DNA from: Propionibacteriaceae bacterium | Lineage (GTDB): Bacteria; Actinomycetota; Actinomycetes; Propionibacteriales; Propionibacteriaceae | DNA: 45,767 bases | Direction of reading: 5' to 3' | Assembly (NCBI GenBank): GCA_905372155.1 | Contig: CAJPNZ010000014.1 | Coordinates: 1-45,767, forward strand | In this document: in pieces, positions 33,201 to 38,826 of the stretch | Layout: each line of letters begins with the position of its first letter | Position numbering within the stretch: the first letter of the stretch is position 1 | The notes under the pieces: model-generated | Databases searched by the model: none | Told to the model about the DNA's origin: nothing | What the model saw: only the letters and a program-made list of their open reading frames with translations | Translations under genes and position numbers: made by a program

Positions 33201-34938
33201 TCACCGGGTTCGGGTTGTTCGTCTCGGTGGGTTCCGCCGGTTCGGGTGCGGTGGTGGTTGAGGACGACCGGGTGAGGCGTTGGGCGAGGAGGGTGATGGT
33301 TGAGGCTCCGGTCAGGTCGAGGGTTTCTGTGGTGATGCCGTGGCGGGTGGCGAGGGTGGTGATCACCTGGGTTTGTTTGACTGAGTCGATGCCGAGGTCG
33401 GCTTCGAGGTCGAGGTTGGGGTCGATCACGTCTTCGGGGTAGCCGGTTGTTGTGGCGAACTCGGCCACGAACTCCCGCACGAGAAGGTCGCTCCGATCGC
33501 TTGTGGTGACCACTGGGGCACCGCCATCATGTGGAGGTACCTCCGCTTCCGTGACGTCATGTACGTGAGGCGCTGCATCGTCGAGAGCAAGTGAGCTGGC
33601 TTCCTCGTGGATTCTGGTTCCTCCAAGATGTGCGGCGAGTCGGTCGATGCTCCATGACAGGTCCCCGAACTCGGGGCCGTATTCGGCCTGCAAGCGTGTG
33701 CTGAGCTGTTGGCGCATCTCAGCGACGAACCCAAGTCGATTCAGAGGAGTCTCGCCGGGGATGGCGTAGCGCGGATAGCCAGTGACTGCACTGACGAGAT
33801 CCGTTAGCGCATCCGCGGCGGTCTTCGCTGCGGCGAGGGGGCGTCGTTCGGCTGCAGGCCCGGGGATACCGAGACTGGTCAAGTACAGCCGCACGCGATG
33901 CGCATCCTCGGCGGCCGGGCGTTGACGAGAGTCCATCGGGATGCAGGAGGCGTCATTTTTTTCGTTCTCAATGATTCCCGACAGCACACTGCTTGGTCCG
34001 GCCTCGACGAAGTCCTTGACGCCATGTTCAGCGGCCTTGACGAGGAGTGCTCTGAAGTCGAATGGCTGGATCAGCTGGGCGGCGAGCAGTTTTGCGAGAT
34101 CTGCGCTGTCAGTCTGATCCAGCGCTTCACCCGTGATACTCGATAGAACGGTTACGGATGGGGTTTGGAAGTCGAGGTGTTCGAGTCGGGCCTGCAGCGG
34201 GGCAACGCATGCCCGCAGCATGGGGGAATGGTAGGCGTGAGTTACCCGCAGCCGGGTTGCTGACAGGCGCTGTGTTTCTGCGGCCTGCAGGAAGGCGGTG
34301 ACCGTCTCCTCGGAACCGGATACCACTCGTTGGGTGTTTGAATTGGTTATGGCCTCGCCGATGTCTCCCGAAGCGCTTGCCAACAGCAGGAGACGTCGAT
34401 AGGTCTGCTCTTCCGACTCGGTTCTGACGCGAACGGCGACCATTGCCCCGCGTCGATCCGAGGGGAGCTCCGATACCGCCTCGGCACGCGCCATCACCCC
34501 GGCGAGTCCGTCAGAGAAGCTGAGCACGCCACTGGCGACGTAAGCCGCATATTCCCCCAGACTGTGGCCGATCATGACAGTGGGAGGAGGTGAGAACGTC
34601 ATCAACCGGCGGAACTGAGCCACACTCGCGGTGAAGATTGCGCACTGCATGGCCGTGGGCTCTGACAACGAGGCAGCCGTGGCGCCGTGGTCGGTGTAGA
34701 TGCAGGCAGACAGGGGATGCCCATACCGGGACGCGTAGATCTGGTCAGCTTTGTCGAAGACGGATGCGACGGTCGGGTCATTCCAGCGCAGTTCGGCAAG
34801 CTGATCGAGGTACTGGCTGCCGTGGCCGGGGAAGACGACTCCGTAGGCCGGTGACTCCTGGATCCGAGAGAGGAAGATCCCCTCGTGTCGTAGCGCGTGA
34901 CGTTGGGCGGTCAAACCGGTGCGGTCGTTTTTCAGCAT
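30286..34938 (-). CDS. Multidomain synthase: AT-psiACP-ACP-ACP-KR-DH
   Basis: This is a 1550-aa PUFA-synthase-like protein. The AT at ~30-325 has GHSLGEY (Ser126) and HAYHSPM (His237 region), a malonyl-type pattern. A degenerate ACP at ~375-440 keeps TGYP but reads LGFVAEM, so Ala406 replaces the phosphopantetheine Ser. Two near-identical ACPs follow (LGIDSVK; Ser519 and Ser632) with Thr/Pro-rich linkers. The KR at ~925-1215 has SGGSRGIA, Lys1097, Ser1121 and Tyr1134, but Ala1138 where Asn is usual. The hotdog DH at ~1260-1540 has HLVQGSPTLP (His1282). There is no KS, ER or thioesterase. ATG 34938 is separated by one base from the preceding stop (TGAAATG) and preceded by AAAAAGGA. It builds a chain iteratively with the KS-CLF protein. 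Confidence 0.88.
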   Translation of the reverse strand: MLKNDRTGLTAQRHALRHEGIFLSRIQESPAYGVVFPGHGSQYLDQLAELRWNDPTVASVFDKADQIYASRYGHPLSACIYTDHGATAASLSEPTAMQCAIFTASVAQFRRLMTFSPPPTVMIGHSLGEYAAYVASGVLSFSDGLAGVMARAEAVSELPSDRRGAMVAVRVRTESEEQTYRRLLLLASASGDIGEAITNSNTQRVVSGSEETVTAFLQAAETQRLSATRLRVTHAYHSPMLRACVAPLQARLEHLDFQTPSVTVLSSITGEALDQTDSADLAKLLAAQLIQPFDFRALLVKAAEHGVKDFVEAGPSSVLSGIIENEKNDASCIPMDSRQRPAAEDAHRVRLYLTSLGIPGPAAERRPLAAAKTAADALTDLVSAVTGYPRYAIPGETPLNRLGFVAEMRQQLSTRLQAEYGPEFGDLSWSIDRLAAHLGGTRIHEEASSLALDDAAPHVHDVTEAEVPPHDGGAPVVTTSDRSDLLVREFVAEFATTTGYPEDVIDPNLDLEADLGIDSVKQTQVITTLATRHGITTETLDLTGASTITLLAQRLTRSSSTTTAPEPAEPTETNNPNPVMPPNTTATTTQTAVPNTTDLVQEFVAEFATTTGYPEDVIDPNLDLEADLGIDSVKQTQVITTLATRHGITTETLDLTGASTITLLAQRLTRSSSTTTAPEPAEPTRAEQAEPETALRYIPRAIVRDLEQSPRTPRELRGMRLLLVPAADQVLTERARDLLEAAGADVWVSTALGSAAKDGVDQVSLAAELAAEHRRCGFRDGIVDLASYGPFRDALDLDAAEFSAAWRQQYAQVFSVCKEYFANLAEAADRALVAVLTNCGGGYAIKATTTGDALGCVSIGFVKSLAKELPELRLCLVDVDDSTSSAADRLVQELISGSEDDEVSYLGDQRHVMKVVPVRVPPAPEHRETAPGAIVFSGGSRGIALECALSLANSDLVTAGERPNPIVILGRSRLDDPVSLPYLSLTDEEFAQARPEIMNALHRNDPSSRPMDLQQQFRRIANNRQLWRTTQRVEHSSAPIEYLTCDVTDAAQVAQMMADVRSRHGGVRGIVHAAGLESLGQLPKKNYALAEKVVETKLQGFHNLVRTVDLDALDFLVAFTSISGRFGMDGQTEYTAGAAAVSALCSQLSHRHRSTRVVALDWTAWAEVGMATHHSVQEVQEQQRGLRYMPPEEGCRHFLRELTGGGFDPQVMIFGPLGTNEPRSALDCLIADRRAIADPISHGSIVDPGTFPMVETQVSQDSASTVFTRRLDPRLDTMLIDHLVQGSPTLPGVFHLETMAEAVRLTTGLPELMIESAKFENFVKCPEGRVCDLGITVSTEDPDHIEAAIRADVVNPSGVILVPGRQRSHAVFGPRPTVPTCPYDWADLLADRATRFDLDVYYAAAAPIITFGPSFRMLREAWRTSQGVLVGRFDISSDTRQILPEGTAQLITAPLLLDNVGRLALIDVFHRFGDHVVPVSVEHAVIRRPDPEVNEVLGCVEVRPEGLGQYAMRIHVAQLDGTPLIKVDRILLQKLNNHAVHRNLAYSTAA
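32887..33475. repeat. Tandem direct repeat encoding the two ACP domains (period 339 bp)
   Basis: Positions 32887-33136 and 33226-33475 are 250-bp copies that differ at only two places by eye (a C/T and a T/C near the 3' ends on the plus strand). They encode two whole ACP domains plus the Ser/Thr/Pro linker. Identity holds at silent sites, so the duplication is recent or maintained by gene conversion. The 89-bp spacer between the copies is unique. Confidence 0.92.
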
Positions 34939-34939
34939 T

Positions 34940-36124
34940 TCAGATGATTCCTTTTTCTCGAGCGGTGGTGCTGATTACGGAGATGGCGTGATCGAGGTCG
35001 TCGTCCTCCAGGACGGCCGTCACGGTTGCTCGGAACCGGCTCTTCCCTTTGGGAACGGCCGGGAAGGCGGCAACTGACAGGAAGACCCCTCGGTCCCGCA
35101 TTTGACGTGTCATGTGCATGGCCAACTGGTCGTTGCCCACGGGTATCGGGACGATCGGTGAGATTCCTGACTCGATGGCGAATCCCTGATCGATCAACCC
35201 TTGGCGGAAAGTGATGGTGTTGGCCCAGAGCCGCTGCCGCAGTTCGGGACGGGAACGAATTGCATGGAGTGCTGCGAGTGCCCCACCGATGAGGACCGGT
35301 GGGGGGCTGGCGTTGAAGATGTAGCCATGGGCGGCATGCCTGATGTAGTCGCAAACCTCGTGATTGGCGGCGATGAAACCGCCCGAAGAACCGAAGGACT
35401 TGCTGAGGGTCCCCATGAGGATGTCGGGTTTGAGACCGAAATGTTCGCAACTGCCCCGTCCGGTTTCTCCGAAAACCCCGATGCCGTGGGCGTCATCGAC
35501 CATGAGCATGGCGTCGTACTGCTTGCACAGCTGCTGGATGTCCGTCAAGGGAGCCAGGTCGCCGTCCATGGAATACACGCCGTCGACGACGACAAGTCGG
35601 CAGTCGTATTTCTCGCTGCGCTGCAGGATGTACTCCAGTTTGGTTAGATCGTTGTGGGGGAAGATCCGTAGATCTGCCCCGGACTGTGCGCAACCATCCG
35701 TGATGCTCTGATGATCGAGCTGATCGGCGATGTAGACCACGCCGGGTCCACCGAGCGCTGACAGGGGTGCCACGTTGGCGAGGAATCCCGAGCTGAACAG
35801 CACGGCGTCGTCGAACCCCAGCCATTCGGCAAGTTCCTGCTCGAATTCTCGATGCAGCAGCGTGGTTCCGTTGTGCAGCCGGGCGCCACATGTCGACAGC
35901 CCGTACTGCTGCAGGACACGTTGTGCTGCGGTGAGCACTTCGGCGTCGACGCTGAGCCCGAGATAGTTGTTGGAGGTCAGCATGATGACGGGGTCCCCGT
36001 TGGGGAGGGTTCCGGTGTTGCGTTGGGCGCTGGCGAAGGCGTACGGATAGCTGCCGTCCTGCATCCCTCCTCGAACGGCTGTTGAAACTTCATGAAAACG
36101 GTGTGCGTAGGTGGTGTTGATCAT
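34940..36124 (-). CDS. PLP-dependent alpha-oxoamine synthase (AONS/SPT/KBL family)
   Basis: This 394-aa enzyme catalyses decarboxylative Claisen condensation of an amino acid with an acyl thioester, giving an alpha-amino ketone. Features in order are SNNYLGLSVD, STCGARLHNGTTLLHREFE, the PLP-stacking His138 in DQLDHQSITDG, the SMDGDLAPL loop, Asp210/His213 in MVDDAHGIGVFG, and the Schiff-base Lys242 in GTLSKSFGSSGG. Length equals the family norm. ATG 36124 follows GGAG at 5 nt. It is the first gene of the minus-strand operon and only 1 bp from the synthase gene. Biotin genes (bioA/B/D) are absent nearby, so it is probably not a bioF. I infer it releases the synthase-bound chain. The amino acid used (Gly, Ala, Ser or other) is unknown. 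Confidence 0.9.
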   Translation of the reverse strand: MINTTYAHRFHEVSTAVRGGMQDGSYPYAFASAQRNTGTLPNGDPVIMLTSNNYLGLSVDAEVLTAAQRVLQQYGLSTCGARLHNGTTLLHREFEQELAEWLGFDDAVLFSSGFLANVAPLSALGGPGVVYIADQLDHQSITDGCAQSGADLRIFPHNDLTKLEYILQRSEKYDCRLVVVDGVYSMDGDLAPLTDIQQLCKQYDAMLMVDDAHGIGVFGETGRGSCEHFGLKPDILMGTLSKSFGSSGGFIAANHEVCDYIRHAAHGYIFNASPPPVLIGGALAALHAIRSRPELRQRLWANTITFRQGLIDQGFAIESGISPIVPIPVGNDQLAMHMTRQMRDRGVFLSVAAFPAVPKGKSRFRATVTAVLEDDDLDHAISVISTTAREKGII

Positions 36125-36176
36125 GGAGACTCCAGTCTGATTCGTGTGATGCGTCTGCGTCACCAGTAACAGGACC

Positions 36177-36191
36177 GATAGTAGCACTATC
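36177..36191. promoter_or_regulatory. MerR-type operator 1 (palindrome) over the oxoamine-synthase promoter
   Basis: GATAGT-AGC-ACTATC is a perfect 6-3-6 palindrome. On the minus strand it contains TACTAT (36178-36183), usable as a -10. TAGACA at 36200-36205 lies 16 nt upstream as a good -35. The site is 53 bp upstream of the ATG at 36124. Confidence 0.65.
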
Positions 36192-36238
36192 CGCAGGGAT
36201 GTCTACAAAATCCGCCCAAAAACTGTTCAGAACTTGTA

Positions 36239-36255
36239 GAGAGTGCTACTATCTC
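36239..36255. promoter_or_regulatory. MerR-type operator 2 over the merR promoter
   Basis: GAGAGTGCTACTATCTC is an imperfect dyad (GAGAGT/ACTATC, one mismatch). Its core AGTGCTACTATC (36242-36253) is the exact inverted copy of GATAGTAGCACT in operator 1. It contains TACTAT (36247-36252) as a plus-strand -10. A transcript would start near 36259, giving a ~33-nt leader with an AAGGAGG ribosome site before GTG 36292. Confidence 0.6.
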
Positions 36256-36291
36256 CTCATGAGTGTTGAGAGAGATGTAGAAGGAGGAGCT

Positions 36292-36912
36292 GTGTCCATC
36301 TCGGTGTTGTCGCAGAGATCAGGTGTCTCGGTCGCGACGATCAAGTACTACATCCGCGAAGGGTTGATCCGCTCAACCCTAGACCCCAAGGCGGATGACG
36401 TGGAGACCGTGAACCAACTCCGGCTCATCCGAGGGCTGGTGCATGTTGTCGGCTTGTCGATCCGGCAGGTTCGCAAGATCCTCAACCTGGTTCGCGATCC
36501 CGAACTGAGCCCTGCCGCCCTGATGACAAGTGTGACCGCGGATCTGCCGTTGGCGGGAGCCAGGGTCGCTGATGACACCGACTTGGCTGGTGCTCGTGCG
36601 GCGCTGGCCAGTGTCGGGTTCGATGAGTTGCCTGACGTACCGTACGTCAACCAGCTTCTGGCCGCGATCGCGTTGGCCGAGGAGAGCGGCGTGGGCATGG
36701 ATGCCGAACATCTTGCCGTCTACGCTGCAGCAGCTCGCGAATGCGCCAAGAGCGATTTCGACCACATGCTGTTCGACTCCCCGAGCCGAGAGGTGCAGAC
36801 CGCGGTGCTCGGCACTTTGATCTATGACTCGATTCTGATCGGGGTACGGCGTCTGGCTCACCGCGAGCTCGTCGATCAGCTCACACCCTCCCAGTCCCAA
36901 ATAGAAGAATGA
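36292..36912 (+). CDS. MerR-family transcriptional regulator, divergent from the cluster
   Basis: This 206-aa regulator has its winged helix right at the N-terminus (SISVLSQRSGVSVATIKYYIREGLIRS), followed by the second HTH helix NQLRLIRGLVHVVGLSIRQVRKILNLV. It then has an all-helical C-terminal effector domain (~residues 85-206). GTG 36292 is preferred because AAGGAGG lies 4 nt upstream and the HTH starts immediately; ATG 36259 would add 11 residues and lies 6 nt after a -10-like hexamer, so a leaderless longer form is possible. It probably controls both itself and the oxoamine-synthase operon through the paired palindromes. The effector is unknown, but the cluster's own lipid product is a reasonable guess. 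It is co-transcribed with the following MDR gene. Confidence 0.88.
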   Translation: MSISVLSQRSGVSVATIKYYIREGLIRSTLDPKADDVETVNQLRLIRGLVHVVGLSIRQVRKILNLVRDPELSPAALMTSVTADLPLAGARVADDTDLAGARAALASVGFDELPDVPYVNQLLAAIALAEESGVGMDAEHLAVYAAAARECAKSDFDHMLFDSPSREVQTAVLGTLIYDSILIGVRRLAHRELVDQLTPSQSQIEE

Positions 36913-36928
36913 GAAGGAAGTGTTTGGC

Positions 36929-37900
36929 ATGCAGAACATGGTTCCTGAAGTGAACACGGTGCCTGTTGCGCAGTACCTGCGTTTCGGTCCGCCAGAGGTG
37001 CTGCGCATCACGGAGACCTCTGCCCCAGCCGCCGGGCCTCACGACCTCGTGGTGAACGTGACGGCCATCAGCGTCAACAGGATCGACACGGATGCGCGGG
37101 CTGGCCGGAACAAGTTTCTGACCGGGCGCCGCCTGCCGCAGTTCACAGGGTTGGACTTCAGCGGGGAAGTGGTCGGCATCGGTCCGCAGGTTCATGGTTT
37201 CGATATTGGACAGCGCGTATGGGGATTCCTCGGCACTGATCAACTGGGTAAGCGTGGTACGGCAGCGGGAAGGATCGCAGTGGACGCGGATCTGGTCGCG
37301 CCGGCGCCTGCTTCACGAGATTTGGCCGAGCTCGCCGCGCTTCCCCTGGTCGGAATCACGGCTTGGCAGGCCCTGGAGAAACTCGGAGTTGGGTCGGGCT
37401 CTCGGCTGCTCATCGTGGGGGGTGCCGGGGGTGTGGGAAGCGTGGCCGTTCAGGTGGCCCGAGCGCGCGGTGTACTCGTGGACACAGTAAGTTCGGCGCG
37501 ACATGACGAACTGCTCAGGCGATTGGGGGCGGATTCCCGTTTCGACCCGGAACCCGCCGCATGGTCGACGTTGACGGGTCGCTACCAGGCGGTGCTCGAC
37601 ACCACGGGGAAGAACCTGTGGCAGCTGCGTCGCCTCGTTGCGCCATCGGGTCGGCTGCTCACGATTTCACCGGCGGGTATTCCCGTGAGTTTCTTCACCA
37701 AGATCCTGCCCGGGCCCACCATCATTTTCATGTCCGTGCAGCCCAGCCACACAGGTTTGGCGACCTTGGCTGATCTGGTCGAGGCTGGGCAGCTGAACCC
37801 GATCATCCGTGCACGGTTCCCGCTTGCTGAGCTCCCTCGGGCGCACGCCTTGGTCGAGACCGGGCACGGTGAGGGCAAGGTCATCGTCGACATCAGTTGA
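36929..37900 (+). CDS. MDR oxidoreductase (quinone/enoyl reductase type) of the cluster
   Basis: This 323-aa zinc-free NADPH-dependent reductase has a GroES-like N-terminus (YLRFGPPEVLRITETSAP, AISVNRIDTDARAG) and a LPQFTGLDFSGEVVGIG strand. The nucleotide fold is LLIVGGAGGVGSVAVQVARA, and the GRLLTISPAG strand falls near residue 240. The GAGGVG motif is intact. It starts 16 nt after the merR stop; ATG 36929 lies about 10 nt from GAAGGA, with GTG 36920 as alternative. Because the synthase lacks an enoyl-reductase domain and this fold is shared with PKS ER domains, it may act as a trans-ER that saturates the chain. A quinone- or enone-detoxifying role is the alternative. Confidence 0.82.
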   Translation: MQNMVPEVNTVPVAQYLRFGPPEVLRITETSAPAAGPHDLVVNVTAISVNRIDTDARAGRNKFLTGRRLPQFTGLDFSGEVVGIGPQVHGFDIGQRVWGFLGTDQLGKRGTAAGRIAVDADLVAPAPASRDLAELAALPLVGITAWQALEKLGVGSGSRLLIVGGAGGVGSVAVQVARARGVLVDTVSSARHDELLRRLGADSRFDPEPAAWSTLTGRYQAVLDTTGKNLWQLRRLVAPSGRLLTISPAGIPVSFFTKILPGPTIIFMSVQPSHTGLATLADLVEAGQLNPIIRARFPLAELPRAHALVETGHGEGKVIVDIS

Positions 37901-37988
37901 GCCATGATGCGTCTCGTGGGCGGTCCGAGGAGCGCTGCATCCACCCTTTCCATCAGAAATCTTTGATGCCCGCTGAAGGAAAGGTTGA

Positions 37989-38816
37989 ATGGGCTCGTTC
38001 GTGTCGATACCGGGCTTCTCCCGGGAACGGTGTCGCCGGTTGCACGGGTTCGGGTCCTTGAAACGAAGCAACGTGGGAAGCATCTGCTCGGCCATCCGTG
38101 ATGAAGAAGTGGTGCGCATGCTGATGACCTGGTCCCTTCTCGCCTTCCTGATCAGCGCCCTGTGCTGGATCGTCGGGGGACTCCCTCATCGTCGGATTCC
38201 ACAAACCAGACAGGCGCGAGCACGGCGAGTTCATCGAGCTCATGGGGGATGACGCCTACGCCTTCTGCAGACGCATCGACGAACCCCGCCTGAGGTGGGG
38301 AGCGCTGGTGGCGAACTACTCCACACCGCTCATGCTCGTCGCTCTCTACGCCCACTGGGTGCTACTGCGTGGCTCGGTTTTCGGCGTGGCGGGGGTGGCG
38401 TTCCTGGGAATCGGATTCTGCCTGTCGTCCCTCGCCCACGCTTGTATCCCTTGGCTCTGGCCTCCGAGCGTGCGTGCGCTGCCCACGCCTCCGCGGGGAA
38501 GGACGGAGAACCGGACGAGACGGTCCTGGAGCACGCGCGCTGGCTCTACCGGTTCCTCGTGGCCGCCTGGTTCCCCGCCATCGGGTTGACCGCGCTGGGC
38601 TGGATCCTCGTGTGCATCGCCCTGGGCTCCGGGGCGACCGCGTTCCCTTGGTGGTCCCTCCTTCTGACGCCGCCCGTCCAGGCCCTGCCGTGGTTCGCGC
38701 TCACGCGCCTGCCCTACCCGGGCAAACCTCTTCTTGACGGGGCGTTGTTCAACATCATCAACCTCGTGTGGGCCATCGCCTTTCTGCTGCTGATGGCCTC
38801 CCACCCGGTGACCTGA
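37989..38816 (+). pseudogene. Frameshifted membrane-protein gene remnant
   Basis: Three membrane-type segments follow each other in two frames. The first, around MLMTWSLLAFLISALCWIVGG (from ~38118), is in frame with 37989 and ends in a stop at 38252. A +1-frame part runs from ~38185 (LIVGFHKPDRREHGEFIELM, then LRWGALVANYSTPLMLVALY). The original frame then returns from ~38460 (LEHARWLYRFLVAAWFPAIG to the stop at 38816). Together they read as one ~230-aa multi-helix protein with two indels. This is either a decayed gene or sequencing errors; product unrecognised. It sits right next to the biosynthetic cluster. Confidence 0.5.
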
Positions 38817-38826
38817 ACCACCCCCG

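Noticed and set aside
32887..33475. Tandem repeat as a CRISPR or satellite array
   Set aside because: Only two long copies exist and both encode in-frame ACP domains.
34940..36124. Oxoamine synthase as bioF (biotin synthesis) or kbl (threonine degradation)
   Set aside because: No bioA/B/D or tdh neighbour; it is one base from a PUFA-like synthase gene and shares a divergent promoter with the cluster regulator. Not fully excluded by sequence alone.
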